Positions 39,702 to 49,039 of a stretch of DNA of 64,000 nt are shown here, in pieces. Under the pieces are notes generated by a model, which saw only the letters and a program-made list of their open reading frames with translations, did no database searches and was not told the DNA's origin. Position 1 is the first letter of the stretch. Every line of letters starts with the position of its first letter. A program made the position numbers and the translations under genes. The stretch comes from Bacillus sp. CH140a_4T (GTDB lineage: Bacteria; Bacillota; Bacilli; Bacillales; Bacillaceae_G): the NCBI RefSeq assembly GCF_008923725.1, contig NZ_WBPF01000013.1, positions 682,001 through 746,000 on the forward strand, written 5' to 3'.

Positions 39702-42690
39702 AGAAGCTTTAATTAGCAGTGAACAATTTGCAGAAAGAATTGGCTTAAACCCATCCGCACCTTTTTTTTCAAAATACCTGTATACACAAACACTAAGACA
39801 TTTAGCCACTGCAAATATTCTAGATGTTTGGGAGACAAATGATACAAAACTTTTTCTGAATCAACATGAAGACTCTGCCTACCTAGCGAAACACATGTCT
39901 GGTAAACAAATAATGGATAACTGTAATATTTCTCCTCAAACATTAAGAAAACTATGTAAAACACATAATATTCCTCTACATAAATTCAACACAATATACA
40001 AAGATATTTTTATTCCACTAGAATTCATTGAAAAGTATATAACCGACGATAAATACATTACTGGATATGATTTATTAAGAATAAGCTCTATAGATAAAAA
40101 ATCAAAAAAAAACTTTCCACGCCGGGCATTACTAAGTGTGATTAACAACATTCAAAAACACAATTTGAATAGCTTATTGGGTTACAAGGAACTTACAATA
40201 CCTTTATATTTCAAAAATACACCTCAGCCTCAACACCATGTTTTTCTTCGTGAGAAAGTCATTAATTTTTTTGAGCAACATGTGAGTATCAACAAAGTAT
40301 TAAATGAATTATCTATGAGGCGAAGCAACTTAGTCACCCTCTTGCCTAACATTAATATAGAAATATATACGCTTCATGGCAGTAGCCACGATGGCAAATT
40401 TATTTCAAAAAACGATTACCAATACTTACAGACATATAGAAAAGGAATTACCAGCGGAGGAAATGGCAGTTACGCTCAGCGCAATGACAAATATATTGAG
40501 TATAGGGAAAAGTATTATACAAAGAAGCAAGTAATGGATTACCTTTCACTCAGCGGTGATTACATAAATATTGTATTAGATAGCTATGACATTAAACCCG
40601 TAGAAATATTAGAATACAAATTCAATACAGATAAAATAAGTTTTATTTACTTCTTTTCAAAAGATGAAATCCATAACTTAATCGAAAAACAAACGCTTCT
40701 AAAACGTCAATATAAGCAAGAATATTACACAATCCAGGAGATTAAATTACTTATGGACAAAGATGGTTCTACTACAAATTTTTTGTATTCCTATATACCC
40801 AGAAACAATATTCAACCTACTGAATGTCCCTCTTTATTAATGGGTGTATTAAAAAGATACAATGGCAGTAAGAATTTATTTCGAAAAGAAGATGTTCACC
40901 AATATTTATTAGATCGTAAAAACTGCAAAAACCTAATTAGTATCGAAATGGACGACCCTTTTAAAGAGTTCATTTACAAAACAGAAACACTTTTACAAAT
41001 TTCTTTTTCAAAAAAGTTAATACGAACTAAAGATCTGTGGCTTCAATATGTTCGAAAACAATTACACGCTACCAGAAGTTCAAATATTAGCATTTACATT
41101 AACCAACTCTCAAAAACAAGTTTCCATTTAACAGATTTATTAACTAAAGAAATCTATAGTTATTCTGCGTCATCCTTAAACAAATTATTTTTTGAAGAAA
41201 ACTCAAACATACCTCGTACTTACCAGCGCATCCTATATCATTTTTGCCGAGAAGTTTATGCTTCTATTTATGAGGTTACACAAAAACCACCTTACACACT
41301 GGACAAACTTACTAATCCTAACCATTTTTTAAATCAACGTGATGTAGATTTATCTAGATATACCTATGAGGAGTACAAAGATTTATATCGATTTGTCAAT
41401 GACTTATCAATACACAAACTTACTGCAATTCAAAATGTCGAATCTTTTCTTAAGGGAAACAAATACTGTAATTATGACAGTTATTGGTTATACATATTAA
41501 TACAACTTACAAATAATTGGCGCCATGCAACAGTCATAACTCAAATTCCAGAAGTAGACTTATCGAATACTTCGATTACAGACCTAGATTGGTTAAAACA
41601 AAATAACCCTTCAATAGATGATGCTAACTCTATAATCTTCCAGGTAGGTCGTTATGTAAAAAAGATCCACAAAACTGGCGCATACAGCATTTTTCGGATT
41701 GCTGATCCTTTAAAAATCGCTTTTGCAACCGCCATAAGTATTTGTCAATTACGCGCAAATGCTTATCATATCGTTACTCCAAGTTCAAATCAAAAAAACA
41801 CTGTACCTAAAGATGTAGGTGCTTTAATATGGCTTAAAACTCGTCATATAGTTCAACCAAGACATACAGCGCATAAAGTCTTTTTTAAACATTTCAAACA
41901 TGAATTTAAATTTTCTAACCGAAAAATGAATCGTACGCTTACTACTTTGATTTGGTCAGTATTAAGATCTTTAAACGCCGCTAGGGTCTCAAGGTCTCAC
42001 TTTAATGAAAATTCAACGATGCACTACATTAAATTAGATGAAAAGCAACTTACTCATTTAATAGAGCAAATCTTTGAAAGGAATTCCTTCGGCTATATAA
42101 CTCAGCTATTAACCAACAAATTATTTGATGGATTAAATATTGAAAAAAATGTAGAAACACAAAAAATGCTAGAGTTAACAAAGAGGTTTGGTGATGTTCA
42201 AAAAATAGAGGTTTCTTCTGGTCTTATAGATCGTCTAGCAACTGAACAATGGGAAGTTATAGATTTAATAAACAGCTTAAAAAAAGAGGAAATTCAACAT
42301 CTACTTTCTCAAGCAACGGCCAATACATTATATTCTAAACAAGAATATTACCAATGTGTCTTTTCCCGCTGTAAATATGACGATATAACCAGTAATAGAG
42401 ACTGCACCTGTTGTCCATTTTCTATTGTTAATGTATATGCCTTATCAAATTTAATGGACACGTATCTAAAAGGAATTCATCATATAATTTCTCATTTTAA
42501 TAGTGCTAAAGAAGGAGAAAAGAAAAAAATGGCCAATCATTTCTACTTACTCTGGCTACAAGTTCAATCAGCTAAACTACAGTTTGGTGATTTAATATAT
42601 GATTTTGTTGAAGGTGGCAAAGAGAAATTCTCGCTCCTTTCTCAACAATTACCAAAGACTAAAGAATATTTGACAGACGGTGTCTATTAA
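39649..42690 (+). CDS. Giant 1013-residue tyrosine-recombinase-like protein (second of three)
   Basis: Most of this protein is unlike anything I recognise, but residues 590-800 show a tyrosine recombinase core. Arg625 lies in LTNNWRHATVI (box I). Lys759 and Arg762 (KMNR) occupy the HxxR position, and His784 and Tyr793 lie in SRSHFNENSTMHYIK with the standard nine-residue spacing. A histidine is thus replaced by lysine. The long N-terminal part (residues 1-590) may hold several DNA-binding helical domains. The C-terminal part has a cysteine cluster C903, C908, C919, C921, C922 that could bind zinc. It overlaps tnpA by 53 bases and precedes the tnpB-like gene by 29. Tn554 itself has no equivalent. 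Confidence 0.75.
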   Translation: MSCTLLIQITDTQDLQIKEALISSEQFAERIGLNPSAPFFSKYLYTQTLRHLATANILDVWETNDTKLFLNQHEDSAYLAKHMSGKQIMDNCNISPQTLRKLCKTHNIPLHKFNTIYKDIFIPLEFIEKYITDDKYITGYDLLRISSIDKKSKKNFPRRALLSVINNIQKHNLNSLLGYKELTIPLYFKNTPQPQHHVFLREKVINFFEQHVSINKVLNELSMRRSNLVTLLPNINIEIYTLHGSSHDGKFISKNDYQYLQTYRKGITSGGNGSYAQRNDKYIEYREKYYTKKQVMDYLSLSGDYINIVLDSYDIKPVEILEYKFNTDKISFIYFFSKDEIHNLIEKQTLLKRQYKQEYYTIQEIKLLMDKDGSTTNFLYSYIPRNNIQPTECPSLLMGVLKRYNGSKNLFRKEDVHQYLLDRKNCKNLISIEMDDPFKEFIYKTETLLQISFSKKLIRTKDLWLQYVRKQLHATRSSNISIYINQLSKTSFHLTDLLTKEIYSYSASSLNKLFFEENSNIPRTYQRILYHFCREVYASIYEVTQKPPYTLDKLTNPNHFLNQRDVDLSRYTYEEYKDLYRFVNDLSIHKLTAIQNVESFLKGNKYCNYDSYWLYILIQLTNNWRHATVITQIPEVDLSNTSITDLDWLKQNNPSIDDANSIIFQVGRYVKKIHKTGAYSIFRIADPLKIAFATAISICQLRANAYHIVTPSSNQKNTVPKDVGALIWLKTRHIVQPRHTAHKVFFKHFKHEFKFSNRKMNRTLTTLIWSVLRSLNAARVSRSHFNENSTMHYIKLDEKQLTHLIEQIFERNSFGYITQLLTNKLFDGLNIEKNVETQKMLELTKRFGDVQKIEVSSGLIDRLATEQWEVIDLINSLKKEEIQHLLSQATANTLYSKQEYYQCVFSRCKYDDITSNRDCTCCPFSIVNVYALSNLMDTYLKGIHHIISHFNSAKEGEKKKMANHFYLLWLQVQSAKLQFGDLIYDFVEGGKEKFSLLSQQLPKTKEYLTDGVY

Positions 42691-42719
42691 ATACAATTGC
42701 ATAGCGGAGGAGGATTGGC

Positions 42720-44483
42720 TTGTTAAAAATTAATCATAAAGTTTTAGAAGACCTTTCAACCCTTGATAATGCATTTGATATTAATAAAAATATTATAGAG
42801 GCTCAACAATTATTTAACGAGTATTTCGATATAAAATCTTTTAACCAAACAAAAGATTTCGAAAGTAACATCTGGTCATTCGCTGAATTAGTCAATGGTC
42901 AAACTTATTATTTCAACTTTGAATCTTTTCAACCATTGCTTAAGTTCAATAGTAATTTAGTAATTAGTGAATGTATACTAGCTTTAAAATGTTGGATTAT
43001 TTTACATCTAAATTCTAAGTCCCCCTCAGTAACATATAAACTTTTTAGCAATCTATATTCTATTTGTCGACTAACAAAAGGGTTTCAAACGAACTACGAA
43101 AAGTTAATCCAATTAATTAACTCTGGTAAAGTCTATAGTAGAAAAAACTCTAAAAGCAATGACTATGTAACCAAAACTGTCGCTCCAGAAACCATACTAC
43201 GGTTTATAAATAGTTTTCTTAGCTTTTCAAAATTTTATACAGATCTCCCTATAGATCCGCATTACATTCAGATACTAGAAGATGAAAGAGCTAAAATAAA
43301 ATCATCTAACAGCAATCGTGATTTGCCTCCACCAAAAGATATCTTAGTCTTTAAAGACTGTATAGAATATTTTTTTATAACCCACCAAGACAAGATAACA
43401 GACAAATTAAAATTCAATAAACTGACTAAATTCTTTCCAGTCATCCTATGGTGGGATATAACATCCATTATACCAATGCGCCCTAGTGAATTTTGTTTAA
43501 TTAAGAGAGATTGTCTCTCTCTTACAGAGAATACCCTAACCTTCCCTCGTCTTAAACAAAAACGAAATATAAAAAACAGAACTGAACTAACATACGACAC
43601 ATTACCAATTCCAAAAGAATTACATGGTAAAATTATACAATATTTACAACTAACATCAGAATATGAATCTTCCGAATACCTAATATCTTTCGCAGCCTTT
43701 AAGGAATTAACATTAAAGAACATAAAGAGCTCTATAAACTATGAACAAAAAATATTTACTCGAGAATATTTACAAAAATTAATTGAATGTTTTTATATGG
43801 AGGTTATTAAAGAGGAATATAACTTAGAGATTAGCAATCAACTTAAACCCGGTGACTTAAGACATATAGCCATCATATCACTAATGATGCAAGGATATGA
43901 CCGAGTCGAGATTGAGAGGCTGGCAGGCCACTTTGACCTTAACACACAATATTCTTATGGAAACCATATGAAATTTTGGATCGACACAGATATACAAAGA
44001 TTAACAAACCAATTTATATTACAAAATACAGAAAACTTCGTGTCACCACAAGGTGTTCAAGAATATGAAAAACTACTCGATGAAATTGCTTATAGTGAAT
44101 TTAACACCTACAGTCATGATGCATCTAGTAATTTTATCGAATTAAACCTGGGTTATTGTAAAGATACAACAATGCCCTGTCCCTCATTCAATTGGAACTT
44201 TACAGGGTGTTATTTCTGCAAACATTGGGGTATATCACTACATGATTTGCAAGAAAAACGAGAATTGATTATTAAAGAAATTAGTGTAATTTATAACAAT
44301 CTCCAAAAAAAGATTAATTACTTAGTAGGACTATATAATTTACACCATTTAGATGAATTCGGAAAAATTAATCCTGAATTAAAAACTGAGCTAAGGACAA
44401 CATTTGACAAAATAGAATACGACAAAACTTCTCTCGCAAGATTACAATACCTATTAGGAGTGGAGATTGATGAACTCAAATAA
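42720..44483 (+). CDS. tnpB: Tyrosine recombinase, TnpB-like (third of three)
   Basis: A 587-residue recombinase close in size to the 630-residue TnpB of Tn554. Box I is SIIPMRPSEFCLIK with Arg254. Box II is PGDLRHIAI with Arg381, where glycine stands at the usual first histidine. His404 (LAGHFDL) and the nucleophile Tyr413 (QYSYGNH) follow with normal spacing. The C-terminus has a zinc-ribbon-like cysteine set C480, C487, C497, C500, as seen in TnpB-type proteins. The start codon is TTG, supported by GGAGGAGG six bases upstream. It overlaps tnpC. Confidence 0.85.
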   Translation: MLKINHKVLEDLSTLDNAFDINKNIIEAQQLFNEYFDIKSFNQTKDFESNIWSFAELVNGQTYYFNFESFQPLLKFNSNLVISECILALKCWIILHLNSKSPSVTYKLFSNLYSICRLTKGFQTNYEKLIQLINSGKVYSRKNSKSNDYVTKTVAPETILRFINSFLSFSKFYTDLPIDPHYIQILEDERAKIKSSNSNRDLPPPKDILVFKDCIEYFFITHQDKITDKLKFNKLTKFFPVILWWDITSIIPMRPSEFCLIKRDCLSLTENTLTFPRLKQKRNIKNRTELTYDTLPIPKELHGKIIQYLQLTSEYESSEYLISFAAFKELTLKNIKSSINYEQKIFTREYLQKLIECFYMEVIKEEYNLEISNQLKPGDLRHIAIISLMMQGYDRVEIERLAGHFDLNTQYSYGNHMKFWIDTDIQRLTNQFILQNTENFVSPQGVQEYEKLLDEIAYSEFNTYSHDASSNFIELNLGYCKDTTMPCPSFNWNFTGCYFCKHWGISLHDLQEKRELIIKEISVIYNNLQKKINYLVGLYNLHHLDEFGKINPELKTELRTTFDKIEYDKTSLARLQYLLGVEIDELK

Positions 44484-45222
44484 AGGACCTGGCAGACCAA
44501 AAAAATATGAAATCAATGAAAAGCTTAAGCAAGAGATATTATATTTACTTAGAATTTATAACCAAAACCACAATCCTTACCCTCAAATAAAATATAAACA
44601 TATTTGGGAATATGCCACTAATCTTTATGAACAAGGGGAATTCTCTATCAAAACGAGCTATGACTTTTGGAAAAAGAAAGATCGTATCGGCCGTCAGCTA
44701 GTCGATACAGTTAATACTATACAGTCACAAAAAGTTTCTATTTCTCAATCGATAGAACTAGACTTAATTGATATTAAAGAATTAATTGATAAGTATGGTG
44801 GAAAAAACAAAGAGTTACTGTGGGAATATTTAGAGCCTTATGATAAACACCTGTACAATATTGCTTCAAAAATTAAACAATTGGAAGATAAAAATAATAA
44901 ATTACAAAATAAATTAAATAAACAAGAATCGGTCATTCAGACTCTGAAACAAAAAAATTATAGAATTCAAAAATCATTATTAGCCATGTTTACTTATAGT
45001 AACAAAGAAAACGAACTCGTAAATATGCTAAATACAGGTAACTCTAAATCACAAATCATAAACTTAGCATTACAAGACACCTTTGAAAATCCAACATCAT
45101 TTATACAAGAATTAGAAAAGCATTTAGATTATCAAGCTATAAAACATTTAAATCCTTCTAAAGTAATTCCTTTACATTCAAACAACAAAAATCCAGACAA
45201 TCCCCCAGAGTATGATCTATGA
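44470..45222 (+). CDS. tnpC: TnpC-like accessory protein with coiled coil
   Basis: A 250-residue protein. It begins NSNKGPGRPKKYEINEKL, with an AT-hook-like GRPKK, followed by a helical domain (residues about 20-85) resembling TnpC of Tn554. A long coiled coil rich in K, L, N and Q (about residues 120-170) and a polar tail come next. TnpC in Tn554 is 125 residues and affects the efficiency and orientation of insertion; this protein is twice as long. The ATG at 44470 overlaps the tnpB end by 14 bases and has AGGAGTGGAG ahead. It is the last gene of the recombination module, followed by two hairpins. Confidence 0.75.
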   Translation: MNSNKGPGRPKKYEINEKLKQEILYLLRIYNQNHNPYPQIKYKHIWEYATNLYEQGEFSIKTSYDFWKKKDRIGRQLVDTVNTIQSQKVSISQSIELDLIDIKELIDKYGGKNKELLWEYLEPYDKHLYNIASKIKQLEDKNNKLQNKLNKQESVIQTLKQKNYRIQKSLLAMFTYSNKENELVNMLNTGNSKSQIINLALQDTFENPTSFIQELEKHLDYQAIKHLNPSKVIPLHSNNKNPDNPPEYDL

Positions 45223-45225
45223 AAT

Positions 45226-45249
45226 AGATATAATAAATTTGTTATATCT
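45226..45249 (+). terminator. Hairpin directly after tnpC
   Basis: AGATATAA and TTATATCT arms with an eight-base loop begin three bases after the stop codon. It is AU-rich and weak. Confidence 0.45.
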
Positions 45250-45288
45250 CACTGTTTGTAGTTTTTAAAGATTATTTTATAAAAGTGA

Positions 45289-45338
45289 TAAACACAAATA
45301 ACACCACCGGCATTCACGAAAAGTGTTATTTGTGTTTA
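45289..45338. repeat. 16-bp perfect inverted repeat between recombination module and cargo
   Basis: TAAACACAAATAACAC (45289-45304) and its exact reverse complement (45323-45338) enclose an 18-base loop. The gap 45223-45538 holds only this, the weak hairpin before it and the cargo terminator at 45502-45531. It may end the tnp transcript or act as a protein-binding site. Confidence 0.7.
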
Positions 45339-45501
45339 TAGTCTTCTAATCAAACAACGCTATTGCCTCTGCAAATTAGACTCTTCTTTATGAATAATAT
45401 AATCATTGTCCCAAACGTTTGCTTCCCCCTTGAGATTGCCCATATCTTAACCAATCATATAAATGAGAGCTTCATTTCAAAATAATGTCCATAAAATAAA
45501 A

Positions 45502-45531
45502 AAGTCCCAAAAACATATGTTTTTGAGACTT
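45502..45531 (-). terminator. Terminator of the arsenic operon
   Basis: 14-base arms AAGTCCCAAAAACA and TGTTTTTGAGACTT pair with one mismatch around a two-base loop. A-rich sequence to the left gives U residues for the minus strand. Confidence 0.8.
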
Positions 45532-45538
45532 AGACAAA

Positions 45539-45964
45539 TTATACATACAAACGTTTCAATACTTGCTTCATTTCTGGTTTGATATTAATGATTGAACGTA
45601 TTTCTTTTGCTTTTTCTTCCGCTTCTTCTACGTTAGATGCATGCCCTAATTCTACTAATAATCCGGTTGCAACCGTACCTGTACGATTTCGTCCACCAGA
45701 GCAATGGAAAAATACTTTTTCCCCTCGCTCTACAGCTTCTTTAACGGCTCCAATTGCATCTTTAACAGATTCATCTTCCCCTTCTACACCTTCTACAATT
45801 GGGTAAGCATGTCGCTTAGCTTCAACTGGGAATCCTTCTGGTTCTTGTCCTCCAGAACGTAAGTCAAACACTTCTGTAACTCCATGCTTTTTTACTGCGT
45901 CTTGTATAGCGTCTACTCCACCAATATATACTTTTCCTTTTACAAGTTCGTGATAGTTCGTCAT
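45539..45964 (-). CDS. Dual-specificity-type phosphatase in the arsenic operon
   Basis: A 141-residue protein with the cysteine-phosphatase signature HCSGGRNRTG: Cys88, five residues, Arg94. The general-acid region is upstream in FDLRSGGQEPEGF. The fold is that of small tyrosine/dual-specificity phosphatases. Cysteine phosphatases and some arsenate reductases share this C-x5-R loop chemistry. The operon already has a thioredoxin-type ArsC, so this enzyme could be a second arsenate reductase, a phosphatase acting on an arsenic-stress target, or unrelated. It is the last gene of the operon, 27 bases after the HesB-like gene. Confidence 0.72.
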   Translation of the reverse strand: MTNYHELVKGKVYIGGVDAIQDAVKKHGVTEVFDLRSGGQEPEGFPVEAKRHAYPIVEGVEGEDESVKDAIGAVKEAVERGEKVFFHCSGGRNRTGTVATGLLVELGHASNVEEAEEKAKEIRSIINIKPEMKQVLKRLYV

Positions 45965-45991
45965 GTTTGTTAGTCTCCTTTAATTTATAAT

Positions 45992-46273
45992 TTAGCAGCA
46001 GTTAGATTCACCACTGATAACAAGACCTGCACCTTGTTGATCTTCTACATAGTCTAGTGTTAGTGTATTTACAATTTCAGCTACCTTTGGATCCATAGCA
46101 ACTTGAATACCGTTTACTGTTTCTGTGACATCATTTTCTTGTGCTTCACCTAAATTAATACCGTAACTAGGGCCACAGCATCCAGCACCATCAAATGTAA
46201 AACGTAATGTTGAAACACCGTTTTCTTTCATAGCAGTCTCAATAAATTCTTTTGCTTTATCTGTAATATTCAT
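45992..46273 (-). CDS. HesB/IscA-like protein with extra cysteines
   Basis: This 93-residue protein begins MNITDKAKEFIE and has the A-type iron-sulfur carrier fold. Its cysteines lie in GAGCCGPSYGINLG (near residues 32-45) and at the C-terminal NCC, not at the exact IscA positions. A HesB-related family with this GxCGPS pattern includes selenoproteins; here all are cysteines. In this operon it could carry a cluster or bind As(III). The start at 46273 has GGGGGAAG ahead. It lies 16 bases after trxB. Confidence 0.75.
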   Translation of the reverse strand: MNITDKAKEFIETAMKENGVSTLRFTFDGAGCCGPSYGINLGEAQENDVTETVNGIQVAMDPKVAEIVNTLTLDYVEDQQGAGLVISGESNCC

Positions 46274-46289
46274 TTTAACTTCCCCCGTT

Positions 46290-47234
46290 TTATAAAGATT
46301 GACTCCAATCATGCACAGCATGATTTTCTAAGAACCGTTCAGAATCCAATGCAGCCATACACCCAGTTCCTGCAGCCGTAATTGCCTGACGATACTTATG
46401 GTCTTGCACATCACCACATGCAAATACTCCTGGTATATTTGTTTCTGTCGTGCCTGGTTTTACAACAATATAACCAGCTTCATCTATCTCTACTTGACCA
46501 TTTAAAAATTCTGTATTTGGACGATGGCCAATCGCAATGAAAATACCATCCGTTTCAATTATTTCTTCTTCACCGGTTTCGTTATCTTTCACTTTTAGAC
46601 CTGTAACTTTTCCATCTGCTAGTACTTCTATCGGTGTCTTATTTAATCCCCAAGTAATTTTCTCGTTTGCTTTTGCACGATCTTGCATAATTTTAGATGC
46701 ACGTAGTTCATCTCTACGATGTACAATATGAACTTCTGTTGCAAACTTTGTTAGGAAGTTTGCTTCTTCCATTGCAGAGTCTCCACCACCAACTACAATG
46801 ACTTTTTTACCACGATAGAAGAATCCATCACATGTTGCACAAGTTCCTACTCCACGGCCCATCTGTTCTTTCTCACCTGGAATCCCTAGCAGTTTAGCAG
46901 AAGCACCTGTAGAAACAATAATAGCTTCCGCTTCTACCTCTCCCATTCCAGTTACAGTAATTTTAAATGGTCGCTTGGATACATCCACTTTTTCTACCCA
47001 ACCATTTTTAAACTCTGCACCAAATCGCGCTGCTTGTTTCCTCATATTATCCATTAGATCTGGCCCCATAATACCATCAGGGAATCCTGGGAAATTCTCT
47101 ACTTCTGTTGTCGTAGTTAATTGTCCACCTGGCTGAGTTCCTTCAATAATAAGTGGATTCATATTCGCCCGTGCTAAGTAAATAGCTGCTGTTAATCCGG
47201 CTGGTCCTGTTCCTAAAATAACGACTTTATGCAT
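46290..47234 (-). CDS. trxB: Thioredoxin reductase-like flavoprotein of the arsenic operon
   Basis: A 314-residue NADPH-dependent flavoprotein. FAD binding is seen in [14 protein letters not shown], the redox-active pair Cys132-Cys135 in [15 protein letters not shown] binding in [12 protein letters not shown] and the second FAD site in GVFACGDV. ArsC of the type encoded upstream is recycled by thioredoxin, so this reductase gives the operon its own electron supply. It is a likely extra copy next to a chromosomal trxB that is not in this window. Confidence 0.92.
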   Translation of the reverse strand: MHKVVILGTGPAGLTAAIYLARANMNPLIIEGTQPGGQLTTTTEVENFPGFPDGIMGPDLMDNMRKQAARFGAEFKNGWVEKVDVSKRPFKITVTGMGEVEAEAIIVSTGASAKLLGIPGEKEQMGRGVGTCATCDGFFYRGKKVIVVGGGDSAMEEANFLTKFATEVHIVHRRDELRASKIMQDRAKANEKITWGLNKTPIEVLADGKVTGLKVKDNETGEEEIIETDGIFIAIGHRPNTEFLNGQVEIDEAGYIVVKPGTTETNIPGVFACGDVQDHKYRQAITAAGTGCMAALDSERFLENHAVHDWSQSL

Positions 47235-47257
47235 AGTGAATGCCTCCTAATGAACAA

Positions 47258-49021
47258 TTATTGAACGGTCAATTCTTTTAGTTTCTCATATCCAATAACA
47301 TCTTCTGATTGCCAGGGAATAATTACATAATTATGTTGTGATTCTTTTTGAACTTCTTGAATCCATGGCACTTCAGATTGTGATCGTCCCTTTAATACTG
47401 GGTCTATCGTATGCGTTGCATAAAAGCTTTGATTAATGACCCACCATTTCGGATGAATTTCTGCACGTTTTAAATCCTCTTGTAGACGACTTGCTTCATG
47501 GACTGGTGTCGCTTCTGCTAGCGTTACAATGACAACACTTGTTTCTTCTGGATTGCGAAGACGTGGTAATAAATTTTTCACAGATTGTGGTACTTCACCA
47601 GAAGACCTTGCGATTTCCTTATGGTACGTTTGTGCTGCATCTAGTAACAATAATGTGTGACCTGTTGGTGCGGTATCAATTACCACAATTTCATCATTTG
47701 CTTTTTCAACAATTTCAGCTAAAGCACGGAATACAGCAATCTCCTCTGTACAAGGCGAACGTAAATCTTCTTCTAAATACGCTAAACCTTCTTCATCTAC
47801 CGTATCTTTAGCCTGTTCAATCACTTCTTTGCGATAGTTTTCTACTTCCAGCTTTGCATCAATACGACTTATCGTAATATTCCCTTGTTCCCCATGCATG
47901 ACATAATCAATATGTGCTGCTGGATCCGTTGTAGTTAAATGTACACGATGCCCTTTTTCAGCAAGACCAACTGCAATGGCTGAAGCTACAGTGGTTTTTC
48001 CTACTCCACCTTTTCCCATTGTAAAAATAACTCTTTTTCCTGTCTCAGAAAGATCTGCAATCATGTTTTGCAGAGGAGATATAGCAATTTCTTCTTGTAT
48101 CTCATCTAAAATTGAGATACTTTCAATTGGCCGAACCAACTTTCTCATATTCTCTATTCCGGTAACATTAAATGGCACTAATGGAAGTTCATAAGCTGGA
48201 AGACCTTTTAGCTCTTCTGACATGTTTTCTAATGCACGTACTTGTCTCGTAAACAAAGCTTTAGAAACAGCATCATTTTGCATATAATTCGTTAAAACAC
48301 CATTTATAAGCAAATATTGATTGCTAACTCCAAGTTCTTTTAATTCTTTAGCTGCACGATCTGCTTCTTGCAACGGTGAACTATCAGGACGTGTCACAAG
48401 CAATAAAGAGGTTTGTTTCGGATTCGATAACGCTTCAACTGTTTGACTATATAATTCTTTTTTATCTCCAAGACCTGCTAATGGTCCCAAACAAGAAGCT
48501 CCATGAGTACTTTCTTCTAGGAAACCACTCCAAGCCGTAGGAAGTTGAAGAAGACGTAACGTATGACCTGTTGGCGCTGTATCAAATATAATGTGATCGA
48601 ATTTCGATGTTAATTCTTTATTTGTAAGTAACGTAGAGAATTCATCAAATGCGGCCATTTCTACTGTACAAGCTCCAGATAATTGCTCTTCCATCGTCGC
48701 AATGACAGCATCAGGGAGCTTTCCACGGTATGGACCAACAACACGTTCTTTATATTCATGTGCTGCTGTTTCAGGATCTAAGTTTGCTACTTGTAGATTT
48801 GGTACACTGGGAATTTCTTTCGGTTTATTCGTAAGTTCTATTTCGAACACATCTTGTAAATTAGAAGCTGGGTCAGTACTTATTAATAAGACTTGTTTCC
48901 CCATATCAGCTAACGTAATAGCTGTTGCACATGCAGTAGATGTTTTTCCTACGCCGCCTTTACCAGTAAAGAATAAAAATGGTGTGAATGCTATTGCGTT
49001 TGGGTTATATAAGTTTGTCAT
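47258..49021 (-). CDS. arsA: Arsenite-stimulated ATPase ArsA
   Basis: This 587-residue ATPase has two homologous halves, each with a GKGGVGKT nucleotide loop (near residues 20 and 335). The metalloid-binding cysteines are seen in SGACTVE, GASCLGP and RSPCTEE, matching the three cysteines of characterised ArsA proteins. ArsA energises arsenite export, normally through ArsB; here the partner is the Acr3-type carrier. It follows arsD by 18 bases, and ArsD delivers As(III) to it. Confidence 0.95.
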   Translation of the reverse strand: MTNLYNPNAIAFTPFLFFTGKGGVGKTSTACATAITLADMGKQVLLISTDPASNLQDVFEIELTNKPKEIPSVPNLQVANLDPETAAHEYKERVVGPYRGKLPDAVIATMEEQLSGACTVEMAAFDEFSTLLTNKELTSKFDHIIFDTAPTGHTLRLLQLPTAWSGFLEESTHGASCLGPLAGLGDKKELYSQTVEALSNPKQTSLLLVTRPDSSPLQEADRAAKELKELGVSNQYLLINGVLTNYMQNDAVSKALFTRQVRALENMSEELKGLPAYELPLVPFNVTGIENMRKLVRPIESISILDEIQEEIAISPLQNMIADLSETGKRVIFTMGKGGVGKTTVASAIAVGLAEKGHRVHLTTTDPAAHIDYVMHGEQGNITISRIDAKLEVENYRKEVIEQAKDTVDEEGLAYLEEDLRSPCTEEIAVFRALAEIVEKANDEIVVIDTAPTGHTLLLLDAAQTYHKEIARSSGEVPQSVKNLLPRLRNPEETSVVIVTLAEATPVHEASRLQEDLKRAEIHPKWWVINQSFYATHTIDPVLKGRSQSEVPWIQEVQKESQHNYVIIPWQSEDVIGYEKLKELTVQ

Positions 49022-49039
49022 TGCCTTTCACTTCTTTCT

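Noticed and set aside
43268-43723. A 151-codon minus-strand reading inside the tnpB-like gene
   Set aside because: It lies wholly antisense to the clear recombinase gene and has serine/valine-rich shadow composition.
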